A stretch of 64,000 bases of DNA from contig CANSAE010000004.1 in NCBI GenBank assembly GCA_947644595.1, forward strand, positions 1 to 64,000. The letters are read 5' to 3'. Position 1 is the first letter of the stretch. Each line of letters starts with the position of its first letter. The position numbers and the translations under genes were made by a program. Shown here one piece after another: positions 23,701-34,589 of the stretch. The notes below the pieces were generated by a model. That model worked only from the letters and a program-made list of their open reading frames with translations, was not told the origin of the DNA and did no database searches. The stretch is from an uncultured Clostridia bacterium (lineage in GTDB: Bacteria > Bacillota > Clostridia > Oscillospirales > Oscillospiraceae).

Positions 23701-26462
23701 AGCTCCGCCGTTACGGCATCCGCGGTACGGCCGGTCACACGGGTGATACCGGCCGCGCGCATCTTGTTCAAATCAAAGCCCAACTGGGCATAAATAGGCG
23801 TGGGATATTTCCCCCACTCGTTGGAGTGGACGCCTGTTGTTGCATTAAAGTAGAGATATCCACTGCTGGCCTCGGTATAGTAGCTGCCGTTATAGGCATG
23901 AACATTGTCGGAATAATACAGTGTACCGCCGGCACCGGCTGTGCCGCCATTCGCCACATACGCAGAATATCCACTGTAGCCGCCGATTTTACCATTCATA
24001 CCAGGAGTTGCGTCTCCGGCAGGCGTCGTCATGTTTACATTGAAATATGAACCGCTCTGCCAGCCATATCCCTGACCGATAGAACTCTCACCATTGACGC
24101 CGCCAATCATTGCCTTGCCCGCCGTTGTAATATTATCCGTCGAGCCGGAGGAGAAACCGCCGCCGCCTGCATGACCATCATCACCACTGCCGCCGCCTGC
24201 GCCGCCGCCTCCGATACCGGCCGCGGGATAACCGCCGCCGCCACCGCCGTCAAGGCCGCCGTTACCGCCGGAACCGCCGCCGCCGCCATAGGCATAAACA
24301 CGCACTTCATCAGAGCGGACCCTGATAATGCCGGCCCCTGTACCGGACTTGCCGGCCTCACCATGATTCCTGCCAGTACCGCCGGCACCACCGTCGCCGC
24401 CAATACCCGCGCCGGCGCCACCGCCGCCGCCGGTATAGTAGCTATTATCATACGTTGATCTTAGTGCGTTACCGCCGTCACCGGCATCGCCGCCGTAGGC
24501 ATAAACTTCGCCGCTACCGGAGATATTCAGAATCGCATCCGGGTAACCACCGCCGCCGACAGGTACATAGATACCGGGCATACCGCCATTACCGCCTGCA
24601 CCATTGGCTATTTCGGCGGTCGCATTTGCTCCCTGTGTCGCTCTTGCGCCCAAAACACGAAGCGTTCCATCCACGACCAGGTCCAGTTCGCCGCCGGCCA
24701 GCACCCGGATGGGCGATGCACTATACTCGGTATTGTCGATGGTCACAATGCCGTCAATTACCAGCGTAGCTTTCTCATTGTGTTCCACAATATAGCTGAC
24801 GTTGGCATAATATCCCGCATCAATGGAGTAAGTTCCGCTCGTCAGCACATATTCTCTTGTTGTTGTAGCAGAGCCCGTAGGCGTTTTATCTTCCGCACCG
24901 CTGTAGTCAGGCTTTTCCGGTGCGTCCGGGATCACAGGGGCAATGAAGTCCCAGTCGGTCACGGCAAATTCCAGCACATTGACCTTGCCTTCCGTATAGC
25001 CGTAGCCGCCGCCATAGCCCTGGGTGGCCTGGTCCCGGGAGTTGACCACTGCGCCGCTCTTCGCGCCGCCGTTTTTCACGGTGCCGGCAAAGCCGGAGGC
25101 TACATAAATCGCTTTCACCGTACCGCCGTAGCCACCGTTACCGCCCCAATACCTGTTTTGCGGGCTGTTGGGTGCGCCATAGCCGCCACCGCCGCCATAC
25201 TGATAGCCGCCGAAGGCGTCATACTGCGTCATTCCGTCCTTGTCGCCGCCTCTGGCGCCGGCACTCAGATAACCACCGCCGCCGGAACCGGCGCTGGTGG
25301 TTCGTACCATTTCACCGGTCGTTTTGTCTTTATAGGTATACCCAGTTTCTCCGCCTTGGCCGTTTTTGCCGCCCTTGGCGCCAGTAAACTGTGTACCTTC
25401 ACCGCCGCCACCGCCGGAAAAACCGCCACCACCGTTGACCGAGCCGCCTGCGCCGCCGCCTGCGCCGCCGCCGCCGATACCCGCACCGGGATATCCGCCG
25501 CCGCCACCGCCGTCATTCACGTTCGACCAGCCCATCGAACCGTCCTGCTTGGGCGCATCGCCGCCGTCGCCGCCATAACCGCCGTAGGCGTTCACATGGG
25601 TCATTTGTACATAAATATAGCCGGCTGTGCCCGCGTTATAACCATTGCCGCCGGGGCCGTTATACAGTGCACCGTCGCCGCCCTTGGCACCGTTGCCGCC
25701 GATGCCCGCGCCGGCACCACCGCCGCCTGCACCGGAAGCAAACAGGTTCCCCTGCACGCCCGTGCCGCCGTCGCCAGCATTACCGCCGTAAGCGCTCAGC
25801 GTGCCGTCGCCCTGGAGCACCAAAGAGGCCGTAGATGGAACATGGATGCCCGCAAAGCCGCCTGCGCCGCCATAGCTGGGATAGTGGTACTCGTCAATCT
25901 TATTCGTTGTACCCAACTCCCGATTTGTCACGTCATCGTATGCCGGAGCTATGGTTGTTCCATCAGGAGCAAACGCGCCGTTCCGGCCGCCTGTACCCGC
26001 CGTAGCGTGGCTTCCCCGTAACGTGACCGTCACGCCGGACTCCACCCGTACCACTACCGTGGAATTCAGGCCCAGGGCAATAGGCGCCCGGGCATTCGTT
26101 CCTGTAGCTCCGGTTTTATCAATGGTAGAATCCCCTTGAAACACCAGCGTAACTGTGGCGCCATCTGCAACCGTAATATTTGCTGGGTTGTTCCCACTAA
26201 TCGTGCCGGAAATGTAATATGTATTCCCGTCGGTGGCAGTATAGGTGCCGGAATTGTTCAAGTTCCAAGTCACTTCCGCCGCCTTTGCCTCTATCTGCAT
26301 AGCAGGAAGAAGGCCCACAATTATAGCAAGCGCCAAAAGCGCAGAAAAGACTCGCTTTCCTGCACCACTTCCGATTCCACTGCCGGGCCAACCCTGTTTC
26401 GTCTCTCTGCTCTCCGTGGGGTTTCCTGGAACAGTGGCACCTTGTCCTCGTGAAAACTTCAT
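11733..26462 (-). CDS. Giant glycine-rich / fibronectin type III repeat surface protein with dockerin-like tail
   Basis: 4,909 residues encoded by 14.7 kb without interruption. A long basic N-region (about 35 residues) precedes a hydrophobic signal segment (VFSALLALAIIVGLLPAM). Residues about 100-1,330 contain three glycine-rich blocks (runs such as GGGGGGYPGAGIGGGG) resembling the Gly_rich family, each near short beta-helix-like stretches. From about 1,340 to 4,690 I count roughly 31 fibronectin type III-like repeats, each opening with an APxxV/APTNI-type strand followed by TVTW or LTWxxP. Two aspartate-rich calcium-type stretches occur (near DMNTNGELDDEDYNIDRD and DIDGDDQPDKNVDNDGDG). The last 64 residues form a dockerin-like pair (CAGDVNGDGDIDFND and GDITGDAVIDFND). 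It is the first gene of the operon. Adhesion or a fibre-like scaffold is inferred; no catalytic domain or sortase motif is seen. Confidence 0.85.
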   Translation of the reverse strand: MKFSRGQGATVPGNPTESRETKQGWPGSGIGSGAGKRVFSALLALAIIVGLLPAMQIEAKAAEVTWNLNNSGTYTATDGNTYYISGTISGNNPANITVADGATVTLVFQGDSTIDKTGATGTNARAPIALGLNSTVVVRVESGVTVTLRGSHATAGTGGRNGAFAPDGTTIAPAYDDVTNRELGTTNKIDEYHYPSYGGAGGFAGIHVPSTASLVLQGDGTLSAYGGNAGDGGTGVQGNLFASGAGGGGAGAGIGGNGAKGGDGALYNGPGGNGYNAGTAGYIYVQMTHVNAYGGYGGDGGDAPKQDGSMGWSNVNDGGGGGGYPGAGIGGGGAGGGAGGSVNGGGGFSGGGGGEGTQFTGAKGGKNGQGGETGYTYKDKTTGEMVRTTSAGSGGGGYLSAGARGGDKDGMTQYDAFGGYQYGGGGGYGAPNSPQNRYWGGNGGYGGTVKAIYVASGFAGTVKNGGAKSGAVVNSRDQATQGYGGGYGYTEGKVNVLEFAVTDWDFIAPVIPDAPEKPDYSGAEDKTPTGSATTTREYVLTSGTYSIDAGYYANVSYIVEHNEKATLVIDGIVTIDNTEYSASPIRVLAGGELDLVVDGTLRVLGARATQGANATAEIANGAGGNGGMPGIYVPVGGGGYPDAILNISGSGEVYAYGGDAGDGGNALRSTYDNSYYTGGGGGAGAGIGGDGGAGGTGRNHGEAGKSGTGAGIIRVRSDEVRVYAYGGGGGSGGNGGLDGGGGGGYPAAGIGGGGAGGGSGDDGHAGGGGFSSGSTDNITTAGKAMIGGVNGESSIGQGYGWQSGSYFNVNMTTPAGDATPGMNGKIGGYSGYSAYVANGGTAGAGGTLYYSDNVHAYNGSYYTEASSGYLYFNATTGVHSNEWGKYPTPIYAQLGFDLNKMRAAGITRVTGRTADAVTAELSGKNVGGIETTGFGPGVGSGAGAVEASNGKAIHIDHYADISHGDVTITGNGNYYVIGSTTEYSITVDPSATGMILLDGVTIDMSGVAGKNAIDVKPGANVKIQTVSASVLRGAHATETTPGMAGIHVPVGATAEFYGRGTLYGGNGSNGGDATATSGGAGGHGSGAAMGGNGGLGGKGGTIGVTDDMHGQDGESAGTLIHGGGYEAHPGNGGTGGNSTQSYNGGPVYGGGGGGYPATSFGGGGAGGGGANENGGQGYGGGAGAGGNGGAVRQNGTSGTNFLGGLGYNDLSGSPVLAGKGGAGGAAPNIVWKSGIGDAAHEAHGWIYSHYAGGEGNGAGATEDFSPSTVVSATPAHMTTAPAQIMVMPQEAPGSVTISFSSVSGVDGYRILGSNKVWRSYTNAQLASSLSDGMYTVTLTDLLPDTDYQFSVHSYGNSGGFSVGTVSETVCTNGTVKPTGTVTAEAYDAQSMDVYWPVMSGVSSYKLTLVPLGLANEDGSGNVTDVPPEGAETMDTGTIVPTVVTSGAHRGEMTYRVTGLHPGVVYRVELRAVSGESTGLAKAEARAATPWVAKAPEVTVAPTEKSSDSAADSMSVTFTRPENWERIERIFEYRVVRKVVDERGIEVIPENPLEANRSFRGSGTNYPGLIWNGDTQSFTYIDTSVEQGVDAQNGHTYTYTVYAVNNDGNGEEGADSFTYAPRAPQNVTVLPFDEAHVDRTTNQLTVTWQTPRDNQNETLLEYEVYRVSAAGKDPVKVATVPHVDGTSDYSAVDLGTDLTGGHLAPGTTYYYIVRAKNANGLGLDSEIASGETNAVATSVREVTSKATGETSGTVTWKAPSSSRNTILGYKVLMYNAADNAVAGNWTLPVDASGIPTLELLQYDAETGVYIFNITSGLKSGNTYDVHIRAYSDAGDGVDFNLSLRPWAPPSAPTNVQTEKDTDNGTIRVTWNLPLDDGKGTDGAAITRYRVTAYKLINGVPESSTPNITTSTVGPERYITLTQVEAGYEYMVYVSAYNGVDYGPAGSAEAMSAMVADAPKDLKVQTLDDTSMYVSWGDADSRGSTIVQYLVNVRLTTNTGAAGITLTESIASNTTVNGKRVLQYEVGYDPETQQSKYITVTFDSFNAFGENLAHSAIIEGLTPGTQYIIEAYAKCQFNDGDRNDGVAAKSNRVRTMNIPDVVSFLTAEPKNQSGVITVNWGTSKDDWDSAVTKYVLYVYHGDFTAPNAELPADDDTRTIYRKVYSAAELTELKDEFGRLIDGEVYTVSVHALNGISEQRGTEEGKRTLISVVPRRPAASPTDFTLTLTGGRGTSGSVSWTDPTDLGGDELKGYIVTITDAEGAVLKEIKTDAEGTVLEESGDGPTMKMMPPAVSGKTSVAINEMTLGTDYVIFAKVYTGAGNGSDSRKIAFKSWSLPDAPLNLSAEPTKQDAGIRVSWEYPRRDGDGGIVGSAGDQTHTSVDEYRIEWKKATDGESAWTSKSYSEFVAEGNGGIGKDGRFYVVINYLRDGDEYQVRAYSRNGVGWTPGSLPASTSVTPCSRPQAPVIDVVYTGNESARISYIHHPEDNGDVLGDGGAAITAYKLYAVEAAQNAEGTWVPLGEYRYVHTAAVPEGGNGDLEDVQVPLLANGQHYLIVACAVNEACSGNDMDTNGNPSDPQHVFVGLPEAPTNVSVNPGMGNLYVCSYDAADGNGSLIEYYYIYVAPANDSGKRTGEFKPYTTTVVNGLPQQGKDPVQFKDLSNVLYGTISGNVLVRVTAWNQYGESLPSEEVHIKVGTPGAPEIQSVTVAKDSVDLVWSSVSDGGMALTGYNIYLREVEDPRNMVTITGVSGTAVPGDDTLRTTTVQRVTDGFTLTPGKHYTVQISAVNLGGEGRKSKAVEFAFGVPKAPTDVVVESGVGMLTVSFKPDADTGAEDTSGNPVALTQFKVYANGTLRGTVPANGSAEYTTAIDGLANGSAYNIQVSAVSVHGEGARSEGVSGTPATVPNQPTNITAVPESANTMRLTWKDPAFNGGSAITGYVFQLYTEGEAPRIVVPESISGQSAVIGGLQAGVSYGFGVAAVNKVGTGEEGRSSMTGKTFEVPGAPTLTGYDSMRAGDSYTLTLTWDAPEYDGGTPIIGYNILIDDIPQNGAVPVNTDTWVLTGQHVGERVRVKIEACNSVGKTASEEVTVIVGQLKAPEITELYTTVGAVSGTIEAKWTAVEGATDYIFVDVQTLYRNMGKEVPSNEVLAKMTSQELNALINSQVLPKNAVGNVVSNGGLAYSKSNRGIGTAYYIAVVAYNESIGFGMPTDVYEVTIGAPTAPVLESLTAGYESVTAVWSEPENGYGFDASYFELLCDGNPMGQIQSGVPFTLSKELFAVEAYGREHSFAVRAVRVNDGMTLNGLISNSKDGMPWTNPTTPELYRGEGEYSVGNSTFTIYFNKANGMGRDDIRYVVNWDGQDYFEDLVKITDEGSRMKAVVSGVTNGNKGDTGRGYPVYVVAYTGTGKTCGSAAPSEDEMLYIATGVPDAPEVTLTSYKDAHSRNVLHVAYKMPSQVSGFSLTQYGILVTDGNGTEWTEIIVSDPKTTSWDITQTPEGAALPNKARYTVKVRAFNMNGAGDYSPGRTITVGAPDAPKNAAAVAQQSGATVTWMKPDNDADVVKYTIYVRDSQGNEFAQDADRSAKLAVIRNLSNGETYQIQVTAWNENGESMRSNVCTVSPGTAPEAPVGLTAKATSDKTIELSWMPPEMDGGLAIRYYVVAGNGRQYMVYPDAENPDGQITYTFEGLSARTEYTFTVRAVNSIGNGEAAEVTMTTHAAPAKLSWVSVTSANSQLLARWLPTTDNGGSEVTHYKLKVYEYDNNDILRPILEKVITPDDCEVNVSRNYISYTFADEALRLGSDYMVTVSAKNESVEDYSVESDMQLVTLSGAVADTEPGAPTNIQASGGNGTINVSWTAPNYVGAGVDHYEVFYKPTGVSYYRTLEVRGATSAAITGLNNGTAYEIYVTAVNQKGSSTPSATVEATPMSIEAPGVPEIKYYLSALNSRYITVYWEAKENADSYHISVTDSAGDEVYSADVRDLYYGFAAVPQISYNFSITAVNYGGASAANTVIVNSSLNLDMNTNGELDDEDYNIDRDMDGIADPVTQLKVPDAPTNLQARPEGLKRVVLTWMPPANNGGVEIVGYKLYIDDVKQEFVIPVSDENGNTQFVYESQDGSNVINTNQFMSFQMSAINSVGEGGKSNISQIFVPGSDAPVDLTFEEIPNIFGDYKLTWSAPTTASADLIGYRLQENGAEDEAQLIEATECIVHVKPETTTLYRVKAVYGSKDDLANAETSKATDAVSIYAEVPVPDVPVIESVEVVDALPEETVPDGELMVAVTWSDAATQVRADQYEVYVNGSLVERVTADLTANIQVSATDPSTIYVKAIVTRTSGGSSISKDASSIPMVYVPESGEDPSETAPVSVKDLKQDGEVTFDEETATVLLTWSQAEAVGDYGVSYNVYYAEYEGVVPEMLKLEDAAITDNADGTMSCPVDVAAGKDYIFYVTAVSIQNDEAVTDGESKPSNMVIVNARKQIVAPGVPVGVTASYDKKTGVVTIQWADSAGADGYNVYIDLFDTNGKQQMLDVLSEAVTISGTTCTVKLADVPGVNLEDKTSYAFQVTSYRSGEEADTILESAKSNPATIETNQTEDPEIPTAPSVPTDLRAVYIAAKEKVDENGDPVLDENNEPEWENAKFRLFWKAADDEGITHFGVKVGSNDERTFAVGDLKQNEAGEWYLDIDCVEYAIANAETYEVQVQCIKEVEVPAHGFLYSGPQEKVYKIATGVNEDIDGDDQPDKNVDNDGDGVTDSSVGVRLTGQVTIRGGDIGGVTFAIKQGEITLTEGKDYTVVIDTDGSFFLRVNVSANAGLYTVIASKTGCTNYTITDIALNGLSANEELKLGTLILCAGDVNGDGDIDFNDMAVAKLNYNKSGNIGMGDITGDAVIDFNDTAIISSNYNRKSISVAWKSN

Positions 26463-26661
26463 TTTTTCACCTACCTGTTCACAAGTTTTTTGCTCTTTTT
26501 ATTTATCAACACCGTTTCTGTTTTCGGTCGCAAAGGGCATAGGGCCCACAACAATCACATCATCCATTTATGTAGGGTAAATGAACGCACGTGTCCTTGC
26601 CGTGCCGGGTTTGTTTCCACTTTGTAACCGCATAGTGATACAAAACGGTGTCAGTGTGGGT
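26463..26661 (-). other. Long 5' leader of the surface operon
   Basis: About 190 bases separate the predicted transcription start (near 26,655) from the ATG of the giant gene. A GGTAGGTGA ribosome-binding site precedes the start. I compared it by eye with c-di-GMP-I riboswitch landmarks, which would make sense for an adhesin operon, and did not find them. No other riboswitch class is recognisable. A structured or regulated leader remains possible because of its length. Confidence 0.35.
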
Positions 26662-26690
26662 ATTATACCCTGTCAAAATGGCTTTTTCAA
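26662..26690 (-). promoter_or_regulatory. Sigma-A-type promoter for the surface operon
   Basis: On the minus strand there is a -35 TTGAAA (26,690-26,685), a 17-base spacer and a perfect -10 TATAAT (26,667-26,662). It points toward the 4,909-residue gene and is the only strong promoter I found in the 378-base gap between rpoC and that gene. Confidence 0.7.
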
Positions 26691-26781
26691 GAGGCTTTAC
26701 TCCATTTTGTCTATTTTGGTTTATTATGCTAATTTTTTTTATGAACTTTTTCTGTTTTCGCCAATAATTTCATCCAAACAC

Positions 26782-26816
26782 ACAAAGCCTCAGCGCAGAA
26801 TGCGCTGAGGCTTTGT
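26782..26816 (-). terminator. Rho-independent-type hairpin after rpoC
   Basis: A perfect 16-base stem (ACAAAGCCTCAGCGCA and its complement) with a 3-base GAA loop starts about 25 bases downstream of the rpoC stop. The T-rich part lies at the base of the stem (GGCTTTGT), so it can probably act on the rpoBC transcript, separating it from the surface operon. Confidence 0.7.
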
Positions 26817-26840
26817 AAATATTTGCCATTCATCTTCCGA

Positions 26841-30590
<3,750 letters not shown>

Positions 30591-30592
30591 TC

Positions 30593-33500
30593 TTACTCCT
30601 CCTCTCCGGCATCACCTTCTACGCTGAAATCATCCTCCGGCGCATCCTCGATAAAGTAGCCATTGGCTTCAACTTCTTCATCGGAGGTAGCATATTCTTC
30701 TCTGAAGTTGGGGATGAGGTCATCTTCCTCCTCATCGTCCTTCAATTCGATTTCGTTTCCGTCCTTATCCAGCACGCGCACATCCAGGCTCAATGCCTGC
30801 AGTTCTTTCACCAAAACCTTAAAGGATTCCGGCACGCCGGGCTCGGGGATATTGTGCCCCTTGACGATGGATTCATAGGCACGGACACGACCGGTGGTAT
30901 CGTCGGACTTCACGGTCAGGATCTCCTGCAGGGTATATGCCGCGCCGTAAGCCTCCAAGGCCCAAACCTCCATTTCGCCGAAGCGCTGGCCGCCGAACTG
31001 GGCCTTGCCGCCCAAAGGCTGCTGGGTCACCAGCGAGTACGGACCGGTGGAACGGGCATGGATCTTATCATCCACCAAATGGTGGAGCTTCAGGAAGTAC
31101 ACCCAGCCGACCGTGACATCGTTATCAAACTTTTCGCCGGTGCGGCCGTCATATAGCTCGCTTTTGCCGTCCTCACGCAGTCCAGCATCCACCAAGGTCT
31201 GACGGATGGTGGCCTCGTTGGCGCCGTTGAAGATGGGAGTCGCTACCTTCCAGCCCATTTCATGGGCCGCATAGCCCAAGTGGACCTCCAGCACCTGTCC
31301 AATGTTCATACGGGACGGAACGCCCAAGGGGTTCAGGACAATGTCCAACGGAGTGCCGTCCGGCAGGTACGGCATATCCTCACGAGGCAGGATACGGGAC
31401 ACAACGCCCTTGTTGCCGTGGCGGCCGGCCATCTTATCACCCACGGAGATCTTCCGCTTCTGGGCAATATACACGCGGACCACCTGATTCACGCCGGGAC
31501 CCATCTCATCACCGTTTTCGCGGGTAAAGACCTTCACATCAACGACGATGCCGCTTTCACCATGGGGCACTTTCAGGGAGGTATCGCGCACTTCCCGGGC
31601 TTTTTCACCGAAGATGGCACGAAGCAGGCGCTCTTCCGGGGTCAGGTCAGTCTCGCCCTTAGGCGTGACTTTGCCCACCAGGATATCTCCGCTGCGTACT
31701 TCGGCGCCGATGGAGATGATTCCCCGCTCGTCCAGATATTTCAGCGCGTCATCACCCACACCGGGAATATCCCGGGTGATCTCCTCGGGTCCCAGCTTGG
31801 TATCCCGGGACGCGCACTCGTATTCTTCAATATGGATGGAGGTAAACACATCCTCCATGACCACACGCTCACTCAAGAGGACTGCATCCTCGTAATTGTA
31901 TCCTTCCCAAGTCATGAAGCCGACCAGGATGTTTTTACCCAAGGCCAGCTCACCGTTGGAGGTGGACATGCCGTCGGCAATAACGTCGCCCTTCTCCACT
32001 CGGTCACCCACGTCTACGATGGGACGCTGGTTGATACAGGTAGACTGGTTGCTGCGGGCAAACTTGATGAGTTCATGGGTCACTTCGCCCAAAGCATCAT
32101 ACCGCACCACGATCTCCGTGCCGGAAACCCGCTCCACAACACCGTTGTCCCGGGCCAGAATGACCACGTTGGAGTCCACGGCGCACTTGTGCTCAATGCC
32201 GGTGGCCACGATGGGAGCTTCCGTCATCATCAGAGGCACCGCCTGGCGCTGCATGTTCGCGCCCATCAGAGCACGGTTCGCATCGTCATTTTCCAGGAAG
32301 GGGATCATGGCGGTGGCGATAGAGATCATCATCCGTGGGGACACGTCCATGTAGTCCACCATTTCCCGGTCTACTTCCACGATTTCTTCTCTCCGGCGGC
32401 AGGTAACACGCTGGTTTTTCAAACAGCCGTTCTCATCCACCGGCTCAGAAGCCTGTGCCACAATGTAATCATCCTCCACATCGGCAGTCATGTACTCAAT
32501 CTCATCTGTGACACGGCAGCTGCCCTTCTCCACCTTGCGGTAGGGAGCCACCAGGAAGCCGTACTCATTCACCCGGGCGTAAGACGCCAGATAAGAGATC
32601 AGGCCGATATTGGGACCTTCGGGGGTCTCAATGGGGCACATACGGCCGTAATGGCTGTAATGAACGTCACGCACATCGAAAGACGCGCGCTCACGGGACA
32701 AACCGCCGGGGCCCAGAGCGGACATACGACGCTTATGGGTCAGCTCAGACAGGGGGTTGGTCTGGTCCATGAACTGAGACAGGGGGCTGGAGCCGAAAAA
32801 CTCCTTGATAGCCGCCGTCACAGGACGGATATTGATTAGGGACTGGGGCGTGACGATGTCCATATCCTGCATGGTCATACGCTCACGGATCACACGTTCC
32901 ATACGGGCAAAGCCAATGCGGAACTGATTTTGCAAAAGCTCGCCCACGCTACGAACCCGGCGGTTGCCCAAGTGGTCGATGTCGTCCGGGTGTCCGATTC
33001 CATGAGCCAAGCCGCACAGATAGTTGACGCAGGCATAAACATCATCCACCACGATGTGCTTAGGGATTAGAATATCGATATTCTCACGGATTGCACGCTT
33101 CAGTGCGTCGCCCTCATACTGCTGCGCCAACTGACGCATGACGATGGCACGGACCCGCTCCCGCACGCCCAGAGCCTTCCGCTCCTCCGGCGTCAGGTCG
33201 ATAAACAGGCCGATATCCACCATGCCATTAGTAAATACGCGGACGGTCTTGCCGTCACTCGTTTCCACCACCGCATCGGTCACACCCATGGCTTCCAGTT
33301 CCTCAGCTCGGGCACGGTTCAGACGTTCGCCCGCTTCCGCAACGATCTCGCCAGTGAAGGGGTCCGCCACGGGCATGGCCAGGGTCTGGCCTTCCAGCCG
33401 GGAGGCCAAGGCCAGCTTTTTATTGAATTTATAACGCCCCACATGGGCCATCTCATAACGCCGGCGGTCGAAGAACAGACCCTCCAGTAAAGCCTCGGAA

Positions 33501-34306
33501 CTATCCACCGTCGGGGGATCACCGGGGCGGAGCTTGCGGTAAATCTCCAGCAGAGCCTCTTCCCGGGTCTTGATGGTATCCTTATCCAGAGTGTTCACGA
33601 TCATCTCATCATCCATAAACAACTCTTTGAGCTGCTCATCGGTGGTGGCTCCCAGTTCCGGGCTTGGAATGCAGCTGAGCCAGGTCTCGTACTTTCCCTC
33701 GTCGTACTTACCCATGGCCTTTAAAAGGAGGGTGACCGGCAGCTTGCGGTTCTTATCGATACGGACATAGAAAATATTGTTGGCGTCCGTTTCAAACTCC
33801 AGCCAGGCGCCATGGGACGGGATCAGCGTCGCGCCGTAGGTCGCCGTCTGGGTCTTATCCACACGTCTGTCAAAATAAGCGCCGGGGCTTCTGACCACCT
33901 GAGACACGATGACACGCTCCGCGCCGTTGATGATAAAGGTACCGCCCTCTGTCATCAGCGGGAAATCGCCCATGAAGATCTCCTGCTCCTTAAGCTCACC
34001 CGTCTCCTTGTTGTGCAGCCGGACATTCACCTTCAGGGGCGCCGCATACGTGGCATCCCGGGCCTTGCACTCCGCTTCACTGTATTTGGGCTTCTCCTCC
34101 ATGGAATAGTCCACGAAGCTCAGTTCCAAATTGCCGGAATAATCTGACACTGAGTCAACATCCTGGAACACCTCATGCAGCCCTTCCTCCAGAAACCATC
34201 TGTAAGAATTCTTCTGGATCTCCAGAAGGTTGGGCATGTCCATGATCTCTTGTGTGCGCGCAAACGACTTTCGCAGTGTTTTGCCGTACATCATGTCCTG
34301 TGGCAT
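30593..34306 (-). CDS. rpoB: DNA-directed RNA polymerase beta subunit
   Basis: I start this at ATG 34,306 ([18 protein letters not shown]), preceded by AAAGGAG at 9 bases. That gives 1,237 residues, normal for Clostridia. An upstream in-frame ATG would add 53 residues of no RpoB character and is rejected. The rifampicin-binding cluster is wild type in appearance ([22 protein letters not shown]), with no classical resistance change. The later [12 protein letters not shown] active-site segment is intact. The C-terminus has an acidic tail (DDEEEDDLI...EDAPEDDFS), common in clostridial beta. It forms the catalytic core with RpoC. It has its own promoter and its upstream neighbour is a divergent glycosyltransferase, not rplL. 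Confidence 0.98.
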   Translation of the reverse strand: MPQDMMYGKTLRKSFARTQEIMDMPNLLEIQKNSYRWFLEEGLHEVFQDVDSVSDYSGNLELSFVDYSMEEKPKYSEAECKARDATYAAPLKVNVRLHNKETGELKEQEIFMGDFPLMTEGGTFIINGAERVIVSQVVRSPGAYFDRRVDKTQTATYGATLIPSHGAWLEFETDANNIFYVRIDKNRKLPVTLLLKAMGKYDEGKYETWLSCIPSPELGATTDEQLKELFMDDEMIVNTLDKDTIKTREEALLEIYRKLRPGDPPTVDSSEALLEGLFFDRRRYEMAHVGRYKFNKKLALASRLEGQTLAMPVADPFTGEIVAEAGERLNRARAEELEAMGVTDAVVETSDGKTVRVFTNGMVDIGLFIDLTPEERKALGVRERVRAIVMRQLAQQYEGDALKRAIRENIDILIPKHIVVDDVYACVNYLCGLAHGIGHPDDIDHLGNRRVRSVGELLQNQFRIGFARMERVIRERMTMQDMDIVTPQSLINIRPVTAAIKEFFGSSPLSQFMDQTNPLSELTHKRRMSALGPGGLSRERASFDVRDVHYSHYGRMCPIETPEGPNIGLISYLASYARVNEYGFLVAPYRKVEKGSCRVTDEIEYMTADVEDDYIVAQASEPVDENGCLKNQRVTCRRREEIVEVDREMVDYMDVSPRMMISIATAMIPFLENDDANRALMGANMQRQAVPLMMTEAPIVATGIEHKCAVDSNVVILARDNGVVERVSGTEIVVRYDALGEVTHELIKFARSNQSTCINQRPIVDVGDRVEKGDVIADGMSTSNGELALGKNILVGFMTWEGYNYEDAVLLSERVVMEDVFTSIHIEEYECASRDTKLGPEEITRDIPGVGDDALKYLDERGIISIGAEVRSGDILVGKVTPKGETDLTPEERLLRAIFGEKAREVRDTSLKVPHGESGIVVDVKVFTRENGDEMGPGVNQVVRVYIAQKRKISVGDKMAGRHGNKGVVSRILPREDMPYLPDGTPLDIVLNPLGVPSRMNIGQVLEVHLGYAAHEMGWKVATPIFNGANEATIRQTLVDAGLREDGKSELYDGRTGEKFDNDVTVGWVYFLKLHHLVDDKIHARSTGPYSLVTQQPLGGKAQFGGQRFGEMEVWALEAYGAAYTLQEILTVKSDDTTGRVRAYESIVKGHNIPEPGVPESFKVLVKELQALSLDVRVLDKDGNEIELKDDEEEDDLIPNFREEYATSDEEVEANGYFIEDAPEDDFSVEGDAGEEE

Positions 34307-34455
34307 CGTCCTACACTCCTTTTCGTGTGTTGTGAACACCCGGGTGGGTTGTTTACAATTCAGAATGGGGGATTGCATTTTACCTGGTTTATGGTAAAAT
34401 ACACTTGCAAATATCCAAGGGGATAGTGTTTTCTCCAATGGATACATAGCAAGCC

Positions 34456-34485
34456 ATTTTATCATTTTTGTAACTAAATTGTCAA
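34456..34485 (-). promoter_or_regulatory. rpoBC promoter
   Basis: On the minus strand there is a -35 TTGACA (34,485-34,480), an 18-base AT-rich spacer and a -10 TAAAAT (34,461-34,456). A leader of about 140 bases follows before the rpoB start. It contains an open frame in phase with rpoB that I regard as accidental. The near-consensus signal suits a housekeeping operon. Confidence 0.75.
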
Positions 34486-34589
34486 GAAAAATTTTGTAAA
34501 TTTTCCATTTTTTCGGCGGGGTGATATATTTCCCGGCCGTTTTTTTATTGCAAATCCATAAAAACCATATGATTTAAGGATGTGAACGC

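Noticed and set aside
22400..26000. Several plus-strand open frames in the glycine-rich region
   Set aside because: They are antisense shadows of GCC-rich codons, with Arg/Pro/Ala low-complexity products and no ribosome-binding sites.
26463..26661. c-di-GMP riboswitch in the surface operon leader
   Set aside because: The conserved GGGCAAA, GACGCAAAG and GGTAGCGGGG-type landmarks are absent.
34307..34465. 53-residue N-terminal extension of rpoB
   Set aside because: No RpoB similarity; AAAGGAG at nine bases and the family start favour ATG 34,306. The stretch lies between the promoter and that start.
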